Positions 1 to 6,167 of a DNA stretch of 8,793 bases are shown piece after piece. The number at the start of each line of letters is the position of its first letter. Position 1 is the first letter of the stretch. The notes under the pieces were generated by a model that saw only the letters and a list, made by a program, of their open reading frames with translations, was not told the origin of the DNA and searched no databases. The stretch covers positions 1-8,793 of the forward strand of contig PIXU01000130.1 of assembly GCA_003601795.1 (NCBI GenBank), read 5' to 3'. Both the position numbers and the translations under genes were made by a program. This DNA is from Candidatus Methanophagales archaeon (GTDB taxonomy: Archaea > Halobacteriota > Syntropharchaeia > Alkanophagales > Methanospirareceae).

Positions 1-1
1 G

Positions 2-148
2 GCGTTGGGCACGTTAATAGGAACTTTGGCGGGTTATGCTGTGCTGAGCAGGATTGCGGGCAGAGGAAAACCGCATGCAGGGCTGCCTTTTCTTAATTCG
101 GGTGCGATAATTGGGTTTGTTGTTGGGTATCTGCTTATGATAGTTTGA
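2..148 (+). CDS. C-terminal end of a membrane protein, probably a presenilin-like intramembrane aspartyl protease (partial)
   Basis: Only the last 48 residues are in the window; the gene enters from the left edge and ends at TGA 146-148. The fragment has one hydrophobic glycine-rich segment (ALGTLIGTLAGYAVL), a short basic loop (GRGKPH), then AGLPFLNSGAIIGF and a final hydrophobic stretch ending in LLMIV. This arrangement of two last membrane helices with a GLPFLN-type motif between them resembles the end of archaeal presenilin/signal-peptide-peptidase homologues (PSH), where the corresponding motif helps shape the active site. The catalytic aspartates would lie upstream and cannot be seen, so the family call rests on this tail alone. 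The gene converges on the minus-strand DUF357 gene with two bases between the stop codons. Another polytopic membrane protein remains possible. Confidence 0.55.
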   Translation, partial: ALGTLIGTLAGYAVLSRIAGRGKPHAGLPFLNSGAIIGFVVGYLLMIV

Positions 149-150
149 TC

Positions 151-429
151 TCAACCCTTTTTCACCTTCTTTACCCCATCTAACAGTCCATGTGCATAGT
201 TTATGCATCCAAAAGCAGTAAAGTAATCGCCTTTTTCAAAATAATACTTCGTGTCCTTATAATAGCTCTTCGCGAGTTCTACAACCTCTTCCTCTTCATT
301 ATCCAGCAAAGACGACTCCAGCTCGATCATACTCTCTTCAAAAAGCGCTATATCCTTCTTGATTCTTTCTGCTTCCGCCACGCCTTCTGTTTTTGGATCA
401 AACACCAAAAGGTTCGATTTAGTACACAA
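151..429 (-). CDS. DUF357 family protein
   Basis: Small acidic, helical protein of about 92 residues with no signal peptide or membrane segment. The C-terminal half contains AKSYYKDTKYYFEKGDYFTAF followed by a YAHGLLDG segment. This pattern, tyrosine-rich with a 'KGDY..AF...YAHGLLD' signature, is typical of the archaeal DUF357 family, whose function is unknown. The furthest upstream start is a TTG at 429 that lies inside the last codons of rpsH, so the two genes overlap by 11 bases and are probably translationally coupled. No ATG is available before the conserved region; in-frame TTG 408 or GTG 405 are alternatives that would give a slightly shorter protein. It is the last gene of the minus-strand run, and its stop codon nearly touches that of the convergent membrane-protein gene. 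Confidence 0.75.
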   Translation of the reverse strand: MCTKSNLLVFDPKTEGVAEAERIKKDIALFEESMIELESSLLDNEEEEVVELAKSYYKDTKYYFEKGDYFTAFGCINYAHGLLDGVKKVKKG

Positions 430-811
430 AAGCCAGCAATTGCCCGCCTACCCCTGCTTCAAATGCTTTTTCATGTGACATTACTCCTTTCGAAGTCGTA
501 ACGATTAACAAGCCAAAATCTCTCGCAGGTAAATACCTCTTCTCCCATTTCTCGTATTCCTTCACTCGGACGTAAAACCTCGGCTTTATCGCATTGCAAT
601 TGTTTATCTTACCGCGAAGCTTCACCTTGAAAACCCCCGCCTTTCCATCTTCCACAAATTCAAACTCGTCTATGTAGCCTCCTTCTTGCATTACTCCCAG
701 CACGTTCCCTATTAGCTTTGAAGCTGGTTTTATCTCGCATTCCATCTTACCAACTCTTTCTGTATTCTTTATGTGCGAAAGAGCATCAGCAAGCGGGTCG
801 TTTAGCGACAT
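419..811 (-). CDS. rpsH: 30S ribosomal protein S8 (uS8)
   Basis: Protein of 130 residues matching archaeal uS8 throughout. It starts MSLNDPLADALSHI, has the KPASKLIGNVLGVMQ segment and GYIDEFEFVEDGKAGVFKV in the N-terminal domain, then NAIKPRFYV, KRYLPARDFGLLIVTTSKGVMSH and a C-terminal GGQLLAFVY. The protein binds the central domain of 16S rRNA and is needed for small-subunit assembly. The ATG at 811 is supported by a very good Shine-Dalgarno sequence (AGGAGGAG on the minus strand) ending three bases upstream. It follows the S14 gene by 61 bases, the usual archaeal S14-S8 order. The usual next gene, L6, is replaced here by a DUF357 gene, and the usual upstream L5 by a prenyltransferase. No anomalies are seen in the protein itself. 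Confidence 0.97.
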   Translation of the reverse strand: MSLNDPLADALSHIKNTERVGKMECEIKPASKLIGNVLGVMQEGGYIDEFEFVEDGKAGVFKVKLRGKINNCNAIKPRFYVRVKEYEKWEKRYLPARDFGLLIVTTSKGVMSHEKAFEAGVGGQLLAFVY

Positions 812-814
812 TTT

Positions 815-822
815 CTCCTCCT
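815..822 (-). promoter_or_regulatory. Strong Shine-Dalgarno site of rpsH
   Basis: The minus strand reads AGGAGGAG three bases before the rpsH ATG at 811. It closely complements the anti-Shine-Dalgarno end of 16S rRNA and fixes the S8 start. It shows that this gene is translated from a leadered, probably polycistronic message, unlike the leaderless arrangement inferred for the genes at about 6145 and 8620. Confidence 0.8.
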
Positions 823-848
823 ATTTTTTGTCATTCCTATACATATTT

Positions 849-872
849 AACCTCTCTTCTTAAGAAAAGGTT
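849..872. repeat. Imperfect inverted repeat just after the S14 stop codon
   Basis: A 24-base stretch with outer arms AACC/GGTT and a 10-base perfect central palindrome (TTCTTAAGAA) begins immediately after the S14 stop codon, in the S14-S8 gap. The arms are separated from the core by unequal 4- and 2-base spacers, so it is not a perfect hairpin. It could be a weak processing or attenuation hairpin or a protein site, or chance in AT-rich DNA. Confidence 0.3.
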
Positions 873-1028
873 TTAGTTGTACTTCTTAAACCCTATATCC
901 CTTGCTATCTCTCTGAAGCACTGCCTACACAGATAAATCCCGTATCTACGAATTAAGCCACGTCTACGCCCACATCGTCGGCAGGCATTTGCACCTCTTC
1001 CGAATCTTTTATCCTTGTTCCTTTCCAT
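873..1028 (-). CDS. rpsN: 30S ribosomal protein S14, zinc-binding type (uS14)
   Basis: A 51-residue protein read from ATG 1028 to TAA 873-875: it begins MERNKDKRFGRGAN, carries CRRCGRRRGLIRRYGIYLC and ends REIARDIGFKKYN. Cys16, Cys19, Cys34 and Cys37 form the CxxC...CxxC zinc site of the short archaeal S14. The high arginine content and the 'GLIRRYGIYLCRQCFRE' signature are diagnostic. The protein sits in the head of the small subunit. Purine-rich GAGGGG lies two bases before the ATG and GAGGAG about twelve bases before it, so ribosome binding is well supported although the exact site is ambiguous. It lies 21 bases after the geranylgeranyl diphosphate synthase gene and 61 bases before rpsH, in the same direction, so it is most likely part of the same transcript. 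Confidence 0.95.
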   Translation of the reverse strand: MERNKDKRFGRGANACRRCGRRRGLIRRYGIYLCRQCFREIARDIGFKKYN

Positions 1029-1049
1029 TTCCCCTCTTATCTCCTCTTT

Positions 1050-2075
1050 TCACCTTTCTCTCTTCACAAAATATTCTGCCAATGCTACCATCTTCTCCTT
1101 TATCTCCTCTCCCTTTTTGTTTTTACCATCTCCTTTTATATACATCTTTCTTATCTTATCTGTTCCGCTACGCAAGTATCGCATCGCTATTTCCTCCGAA
1201 TAGTCTATTGATCCGTACTTCCTGAACAAATTAACGACCTCTTCTATTTTTGCTTTATTGTAATTATGAAGACATTCATAAATCTTTTCTTTTTCACGAG
1301 CTTCGCAGTGTTCCAAGCAGTTAATGAGCAGCAAAGTGGGTTTCCCTTCTGCAATATCCTCTCCTATCCTCTTTCCGTATTTCGCATCTTCCCCCACCAC
1401 GTTAAGAATATCATCTCTTATCTGGAAAGCAATTCCAATGTCCTCCCAGGCACTGCCTAAAACCTCTGCTACTTCGTACGGTGCACCACCTGTGATGGCG
1501 CCGCATTTGGCGGAAACTGCAAATAGTTGCCCGGTCTTTTTTCTCAGCGTTTCTATTACTTCCGATTCGCTCATCGCCCTTCCATCCCTATACATAAGGT
1601 CCATTGCTTGCCCCTCTGCAAGCACAACACAAAGCTCGGCAATCTCTTCAAATATCATCCAGGCACGCTCCACACCCAGCAAACCCTTGTTCTCTTTCAG
1701 CACTTCGAAACACAATCCGTATAACCCATCCCCAGCGTTTAACGCAATAGGGACTCCATATTTTACGTGCAAAGTCGGCTCTCCGCGCCTCAGCTTGCTA
1801 TCATCCTCTATGTCATCGTGAACTAACGAGAAATTATGGAAGAACTCGATACATATCGCAGTAGGCAGCGCCTTTTTTATCTCGCCTCCTACCAACTCGC
1901 AAGCCATGAGACACAAAGAGGGTCTTAACCTTTTCCCTCCCCTTCCTAGCAGATCAATTATCGGCTTATAAAGTGTATCCGGCTCTCTGCCCTCTATGTT
2001 CTTTTTATATGCATCTTCAAAAATAGTTACATAGCTCTCAATACCGAGGTTCTGATTTCGGTTACTGGATTTCAT
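1050..2075 (-). CDS. idsA: Geranylgeranyl diphosphate synthase (short-chain trans-isoprenyl diphosphate synthase)
   Basis: A 341-residue polyprenyl synthetase family enzyme, cytoplasmic, joining isopentenyl diphosphate to allylic diphosphates to make the C20 precursor of archaeal ether lipids. Visible motifs are GGKRLRP (about 46-52), the first aspartate-rich motif HDDIEDD (86-92) followed by RRGEPT, KTGQLF (180-185), the second aspartate motif FQIRDDILN (217-225), and GKRIGEDIAEGKPT. Phe82 is the fifth residue before the first DDxxD; an aromatic residue there limits chain length to C20 in characterised archaeal enzymes, supporting a GGPP product. In the second motif the last Asp is Asn225, a position known to vary in the family. 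ATG 2075 is chosen; a GTG directly before it would add one residue. No strong Shine-Dalgarno is seen. It sits 29 bases after the fusion gene and 21 bases before rpsN. Confidence 0.93.
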   Translation of the reverse strand: MKSSNRNQNLGIESYVTIFEDAYKKNIEGREPDTLYKPIIDLLGRGGKRLRPSLCLMACELVGGEIKKALPTAICIEFFHNFSLVHDDIEDDSKLRRGEPTLHVKYGVPIALNAGDGLYGLCFEVLKENKGLLGVERAWMIFEEIAELCVVLAEGQAMDLMYRDGRAMSESEVIETLRKKTGQLFAVSAKCGAITGGAPYEVAEVLGSAWEDIGIAFQIRDDILNVVGEDAKYGKRIGEDIAEGKPTLLLINCLEHCEAREKEKIYECLHNYNKAKIEEVVNLFRKYGSIDYSEEIAMRYLRSGTDKIRKMYIKGDGKNKKGEEIKEKMVALAEYFVKRER

Positions 2076-2104
2076 CACAGTTTTATAATGTCACTTATTG
2101 CGTT

Positions 2105-3598
2105 TTAAATTAAACCCTTCTCTTTTAGCCTGTCGATGATTTCTTTAATGGCTTCTCTCAGATTTCCCTTGTTATTGTAACCTTCCCACGCGGAAACCGA
2201 CTTTCCTTCTCCTTCCTTCTGCTTTTTCGCCTTAACCGCCGAAATAAGGTTTTTTAACGCTCTTTCCACATCATCCACAATGCTTACGGTCGCATGCCGG
2301 GAAGTTCTCGATAAAGGATTCAAATCAATTGTTATCACTTTTTTACCCATATCGACAAGTGCCTCGCATCTATCGCCATCTTCCAAAGGCGCAAGAACCA
2401 CATCAGCGCTATAAATCCCTTCTCGGTCAACCATTGCGCGTGCATGCTCTATTCCTGGTGTTTTTGCGTCAGCTTTATCGCCAAGCACTTTCCGGGCACC
2501 TTGCTTCTCTAAGTGCTCCTTTATTTTCCTCACTCTCTCTTCGGACCTATAAAAGATGTTCACCTCCAAAGGTGCGTTTATCAATTCGCTTAACTCAACG
2601 ATCTCTTTTGCAGCTAATGCTGCAACATTCCCATTCACAGAAATCACAGGTTTCTTTGCGGCAAGCAATAGCGCAGCAGCAAATTCTGTCGCTCTTCTCG
2701 CCGAATCTAAAGTCCTCTCCCCAATCAAATAATCAAATGCTTCGCCCCTTCCATGCGCTATCAACCCATGCTTGCTGGTTATCCCGGCTTCTATACCCTC
2801 TACGAGCTTCTCCCGCTTCATTAATGATTCATATCTGGGATGAGTCTCTGGAATTTTGTACATCGAATTGTGATATAAATCAAGCGATAATATTTTTTCC
2901 TTAAGATTTTGATGCTCAATGATGCTTATCCCTTCCATTTCCCTCAACAGCTCTACATTTCTTATATCTATCTCTCTTGCTTTTATCTCCACCACGCCAC
3001 CACTTATCGCATCATAAGGGCAAAGTTCACTGCATAATCCACATCCATCACATCGCAGCAAATCAATTTGCGGGATTGGAGAACCATAAATAGCCTCACG
3101 TTCACATCTATCTTCAGGTTCGCAATCATCACAGCCCCTGCACTTATCCCTGTCTATTGAATAAGGTATTTCAGAATCCACTTTTCCTGCAGTGCCATCC
3201 GTTGGTACTATATACACCGGAATGCATGCTTTCATAGCAAGAGAAACGACATTTGTTACCAGCGAATCCGCTATGCCATACGCTATCTTTGCAACGGTAT
3301 TAGAAGTAGCAGGGGAAACAACAACGGCATCGTATTTTTTAAGCGAGAATCTCCCTGTTTTTGGAAAACTTGAACCCTGCTCCTTCTCGATAAATATCTC
3401 CTCCATGTAATCCCCATTTGATATCGCATTTAACTTATCGAAGATGCCATACATTCGCAGCACTTCCAGCCCGGCATTGGAGATGAAGATGGTGACTTTT
3501 AGCTCTGTTTCGAGTTTTTCGGTTTTAATCGCTTTGAATACCTCAAAACTTTCTTTAAGAAACTGCCCTGCTCCTGTTATGCACCATGCTATTTTCAT
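2105..3598 (-). CDS. Fusion: DmrX/AfpA-type flavoprotein + 2[4Fe-4S] ferredoxin + 4-phosphopantoate-beta-alanine ligase
   Basis: A single 497-residue open frame holding two complete proteins. Residues 1-145 are an HFCD-fold FMN-binding domain (CITGAGQFL, PATSNTVAKIAYGIADSLVTN), as in archaeoflavoprotein AfpA and the acceptor-type dihydromethanopterin reductase DmrX. Residues 150-200 hold two cluster motifs: Cys153, 156, 159, 165 and Cys183, 186, 189, 193, the second followed by Pro; the first has five rather than three residues before its last Cys. From about 249 the archaeal phosphopantothenate synthetase begins (IPETHPRYESLM, REKLVEG, HGLIAHGRGEAFDY, PLEDGDR, DLNPLSRTSRHA) and runs full length. 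That enzyme joins 4-phosphopantoate and beta-alanine with ATP in archaeal CoA synthesis. The family normally stands alone at about 260 residues. ATG 3598 begins the flavoprotein motif directly. The electron partner and substrate of the N-terminal half cannot be deduced. Confidence 0.9.
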   Translation of the reverse strand: MKIAWCITGAGQFLKESFEVFKAIKTEKLETELKVTIFISNAGLEVLRMYGIFDKLNAISNGDYMEEIFIEKEQGSSFPKTGRFSLKKYDAVVVSPATSNTVAKIAYGIADSLVTNVVSLAMKACIPVYIVPTDGTAGKVDSEIPYSIDRDKCRGCDDCEPEDRCEREAIYGSPIPQIDLLRCDGCGLCSELCPYDAISGGVVEIKAREIDIRNVELLREMEGISIIEHQNLKEKILSLDLYHNSMYKIPETHPRYESLMKREKLVEGIEAGITSKHGLIAHGRGEAFDYLIGERTLDSARRATEFAAALLLAAKKPVISVNGNVAALAAKEIVELSELINAPLEVNIFYRSEERVRKIKEHLEKQGARKVLGDKADAKTPGIEHARAMVDREGIYSADVVLAPLEDGDRCEALVDMGKKVITIDLNPLSRTSRHATVSIVDDVERALKNLISAVKAKKQKEGEGKSVSAWEGYNNKGNLREAIKEIIDRLKEKGLI

Positions 3599-3647
3599 TT
3601 GTTTTTAATTTTTTATATTATAGCACTCTTTTCACCCCCTACACTTT

Positions 3648-4025
3648 TCATTCATATCTGTCTCTCAGCTTTATATCTTCACTTATCCTCAACGCATCGA
3701 TCAAATATTCACAAGCTCTAAATGCATCCTTTCTGTGCTTCGCTCCTACCAGAACAGCAACGATGTTATCGCATGCTTCCAACGTGCCTTTTCGATGTAC
3801 AATTTCCACTGCTTCGACATCAAACTTTTCTAATGCTTCTCCTTTTAACTGCGCAATCTCTTTCTCCGCCTTCCTTTTATCTTTTATTTCTATCTCCATG
3901 CCTTTTAGACTTTCGCCATTTCTCACTATACCGATAAAAGTTACAATGGCGCCCATCTCTGGCTTTTTCACTTTCCTTACAAGTTCATCAAGCGAAATAT
4001 TCTGCTCTGTAATCATTTTGTTCAT
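3648..4025 (-). CDS. MoaE-like protein (molybdopterin synthase large subunit family), catalytic lysines missing
   Basis: A 125-residue MoaE family protein. MoaE, with thiocarboxylated MoaD, places the two dithiolene sulfurs in molybdopterin. Recognisable parts are GAIVTFIGIVRN (25-36, including the conserved Arg35), VEIVHRKGTL (73-82) and VLVGAKHRKDAFRACEYLIDAL (91-112). The segment after the conserved arginine is short and lacks the usual aromatic 'LEYEAY' stretch. The usual tail 'LK....P.WKKE' is replaced by ALRISEDIKLRDRYE, so the lysines equivalent to E. coli Lys119 and Lys126 are an Arg and a Leu. The family is clear but synthase activity is doubtful. The ATG at 4025 overlaps the stop of the SCP2-like gene as ATGA, favouring it over a GTG nine bases upstream and implying coupled translation. 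No moaD is present in the window. Confidence 0.85.
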   Translation of the reverse strand: MNKMITEQNISLDELVRKVKKPEMGAIVTFIGIVRNGESLKGMEIEIKDKRKAEKEIAQLKGEALEKFDVEAVEIVHRKGTLEACDNIVAVLVGAKHRKDAFRACEYLIDALRISEDIKLRDRYE

Positions 4026-4507
4026 AAAATGCACTTAAAGAAACCGTATAATTTTATCGCAATATCCATGGTCCTAACTTTTATCTTATTACCCAGTCCA
4101 ACACCCTCAATTTTTATCTTTCCACTGTTTATAGCGGCTTGAAATGCAGAAACAGGGTCACCGGAATTCATTATATTGCGAACGGTATTTTCGGTGGTAT
4201 ATGCATTAATGGTGGGATCGGAGATCTCGCCTTTCTCAAGGCTTATGACCTTTGCGTCTTTGTCGGTCTTAATTCCAATTGTTAGCATCTTTCCATTGTC
4301 GAGAGAAATTTCGCAGTTTATTCTCTCCTTGCCGATAAGACTCTTTATAAATGGAATTTCACCAACATTTTGATTGTAAATCTCCACCTGTTGTTTCAAG
4401 TCTTCAAAAAGGTCAGAGTCTCCTTCCATTCCAACCGTGATCCCTGCCAAAACGGAAATCACCAAAACAACCGCAAAAAATGCAGATGTGTATTTTATTT
4501 TATTCAT
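4022..4507 (-). CDS. Exported SCP2-like (sterol carrier fold) protein
   Basis: A 161-residue protein with a basic start (MNKIKY) and a hydrophobic segment at about 8-27, consistent with a signal peptide or N-terminal anchor, so the rest should lie outside the membrane. The body has the pattern of an SCP2 domain: a beta-rich region with CEISLDNGKMLTIGI, then DPTINAYTTENTVRNIMN, DPVSAFQAAINSGKIKIEGV and a terminal basic/hydrophobic strand. SCP2 folds bind lipids or other hydrophobic ligands; the ligand here is unknown. Cys65 and Cys159 could form a disulfide, but this is speculation. The gene is preceded by a 118-base spacer, the longest in the minus-strand run, and a strong AGGAGGT. Its stop overlaps the moaE-like start as ATGA. 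The domain call is by pattern recognition, and weaker than the secretion call. Confidence 0.7.
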   Translation of the reverse strand: MNKIKYTSAFFAVVLVISVLAGITVGMEGDSDLFEDLKQQVEIYNQNVGEIPFIKSLIGKERINCEISLDNGKMLTIGIKTDKDAKVISLEKGEISDPTINAYTTENTVRNIMNSGDPVSAFQAAINSGKIKIEGVGLGNKIKVRTMDIAIKLYGFFKCIL

Positions 4508-4525
4508 TTTTCATTTTTACCTCCT
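4500..4525 (-). promoter_or_regulatory. Shine-Dalgarno with a four-codon mini-ORF overlapping the SCP2-like start
   Basis: On the minus strand AGGAGGT (4525-4519) is followed four bases later by ATG 4514, which opens ATG-AAA-AAT-GAA-TAA (4514-4500). The real gene's ATG (4507) lies inside this mini-ORF in another frame and 11 bases from the Shine-Dalgarno. Both starts could be used. Initiation at the first would end just past the true start and could allow re-initiation. Confidence 0.45.
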
Positions 4526-4625
4526 TTTTCCTTTGTCTCCTCTTTTTACATGTACTTCATAATAAACAACACTTATGTAAAGTTTTTCTTCCATTCATTC
4601 ATAACATTTTTGGTCTATTTTTCGA

Positions 4626-5900
4626 TTACCTTCTTATATCCAACCCTGTCGGGTCTGTTATCCGCCCTTTAAGTGCTGAAGCAGCAACTACAGCTGGATT
4701 TGCCAAATAAACCTCCGAATCTTTATGCCCCATCCGTCCAATAAAGTTCCGGTTCGTTGTGCTTATACATCGTTCCCCGGATGCGAGAACGCCCATGTGA
4801 CCACCCAGACATGCGCCACAGGTTGGACCACAAACAAAAGCATCAGCAGAAAGAAAAATTTTTATTAAACCCTCTTCGAGAGCCTGCTCAAACACGCTCT
4901 TACTTGCAGGAACCACAATCATTCTCACTTCGCGATTCACCTTTTTACCTTTCAATATCTCTGCGGCAACCCTTAAATCCTCGATTCTACCGTTTGTGCA
5001 AGAGCCTAAATAAGCCTGATCTATCGGAACATCTAATTCGCTTGCAGGTGCGGTATTATCAGGCGAAAAAGGTTTTGCCACCGTTGGAACGATCTCCGAT
5101 GCATTATACTCAAATACTCGCTCATACTCGCTTTCATTCCCATCGGCATAAGCAGGTTTATATTCTCCTCTTGCCCTACCTCGCAGAAAATCGAAGACCT
5201 TCCCATCCGGCGGGATAATCCCCGCTTTTGCTCCTGCTTCCACTGCCATGTTCGTGATGGTTATACGGTCTGAAAGACTTAGTTTTTCTATCGCAGTCCC
5301 ATAGAACTCCTGTGATTTGTATAGGGAGCCCGAAACGCCTATGTCGCCAATGATATGCAAAATTATATCCTTCCCCATCACATATCGCTTCAACTCGCCG
5401 TCAATCACGAACTTCTGTGTCGCTGGGACTTTAAACCACAATCTCCCGGTAGCCATTGCTGCTGCGGCTTCTGTGGAACCTATCCCGGTGGAAAAAGCAC
5501 CTAAAGCGCCATAAGAGCAAGTATGTGAATCAGCACCTATTATCAGCCTTCCCGGTGCCGCAAATCCTTCCTCTATCATTACCTGATGGCATATCCCTCT
5601 TCCCACTTCATAATAATTCTCAATCCCATATCTCCGGGCATACTCCCGCAATGCTTTTGCCTGTTCCGCGGAATCTACATCCTTGTTTGGAACATAATGG
5701 TCTTGTATCACCACTACCTTTTCCTTTTTCATCTCTTCCTCAAGTTCAAGCCCGAACTCATCGAGCACCTCAAAGGCTGGCACGCCTGTTACATCATTCA
5801 CCATTATGTAGTCTACTTCGCATTCTAAAATCTCACCAGCCTCTACTATTTCCTCTTTTCCCGCTTTTTTACCCAGTATTTTTTCTGCTATCGTCGGCAT
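4626..5900 (-). CDS. leuC: 3-isopropylmalate dehydratase / homoaconitase large subunit (LeuC/HacA family)
   Basis: A 424-residue aconitase-superfamily hydro-lyase large subunit, full length. Visible are QDHYVPN (66-72), GADSHTCSYGALGAFSTGIGSTE (122-144), YLGSCTNGR (297-305), CGPTCGACLGG (357-367) and the segment STTNRNFIGRMGHKDSEVYLANP (380-402). Cys301, Cys361 and Cys364 are the expected ligands of the catalytic [4Fe-4S] cluster. It needs a separate small subunit (LeuD/HacB), which is not in the window. The large subunit does not separate leucine synthesis (isopropylmalate) from coenzyme B synthesis (homoaconitate) in methanogen-type archaea; substrate choice depends on a loop of the small subunit. 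The leuC symbol is therefore provisional. ATG 5900 lies 11 bases after the stop of the small upstream gene, implying co-transcription; no strong Shine-Dalgarno is seen. Confidence 0.93.
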   Translation of the reverse strand: MPTIAEKILGKKAGKEEIVEAGEILECEVDYIMVNDVTGVPAFEVLDEFGLELEEEMKKEKVVVIQDHYVPNKDVDSAEQAKALREYARRYGIENYYEVGRGICHQVMIEEGFAAPGRLIIGADSHTCSYGALGAFSTGIGSTEAAAAMATGRLWFKVPATQKFVIDGELKRYVMGKDIILHIIGDIGVSGSLYKSQEFYGTAIEKLSLSDRITITNMAVEAGAKAGIIPPDGKVFDFLRGRARGEYKPAYADGNESEYERVFEYNASEIVPTVAKPFSPDNTAPASELDVPIDQAYLGSCTNGRIEDLRVAAEILKGKKVNREVRMIVVPASKSVFEQALEEGLIKIFLSADAFVCGPTCGACLGGHMGVLASGERCISTTNRNFIGRMGHKDSEVYLANPAVVAASALKGRITDPTGLDIRR

Positions 5901-5911
5901 CTTTAGCCCTT

Positions 5912-6145
5912 CTATTTGATTATGTGGTTCACAACTTCGACGGGTATCTCAACTTCTCTTACTAAGACATTCATTGCAACCCATGAATTTAAACCGGTAC
6001 AAATCGTTAATATCTCTTGTTCATCGAGTGTTTTTTGGATTATCGCCTCGATAACCTCTTCTAAATTAGTAATTTGTATTTCATACATGGTTTCAATCAC
6101 GTTAAGAAGTGCTCTTGCACGGTCTTTAGCTTGTTCTGGATTCAT
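5912..6145 (-). CDS. Hypothetical small helical protein, first gene of the minus-strand run
   Basis: A 77-residue soluble protein that I do not recognise. It is mostly helical by composition, with an acidic-basic N-terminal half (MNPEQAKDRARALL, ITNLEEVIEAIIQKTLDEQEI) and a C-terminal part ending VEIPVEVVNHIIK. There is one cysteine (ICTGLNSW) and no metal motif, signal or membrane segment. It reads as a real gene: an ATG start, a TATA-like element about 27 bases upstream, clean amino-acid composition and only 11 bases to the leuC/hacA start. The spacing puts it in the same transcript as the hydro-lyase. Whether it is a partner of that enzyme cannot be told from sequence. Confidence 0.7.
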   Translation of the reverse strand: MNPEQAKDRARALLNVIETMYEIQITNLEEVIEAIIQKTLDEQEILTICTGLNSWVAMNVLVREVEIPVEVVNHIIK

Positions 6146-6167
6146 ATATTCTTGGATGTTGCTGCTG

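Noticed and set aside
1324..1821. A 165-codon plus-strand open frame opposite the GGPP synthase
   Set aside because: Ser/Pro-rich and antisense to a gene with intact aspartate motifs; no independent start signal.
2329..2904. A 191-codon plus-strand open frame opposite the ligase half of the fusion gene
   Set aside because: Antisense to strongly conserved ligase motifs, with skewed Leu/Ser/Gln/His composition.
3599..3647. TATA-like promoter before the fusion gene
   Set aside because: An AT-rich TATA-like stretch is present (about 3611-3622), but its centre is only about 19 bases from the ATG, too close for a normal transcription start; the gene is more simply read as part of the run from upstream.
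5456..5965. A 169-codon plus-strand open frame opposite leuC/hacA
   Set aside because: It lies antisense to a clearly conserved enzyme, its composition is low-complexity (Pro, Leu, Ser, His rich) and no family is recognisable; it is a shadow of the coding strand.
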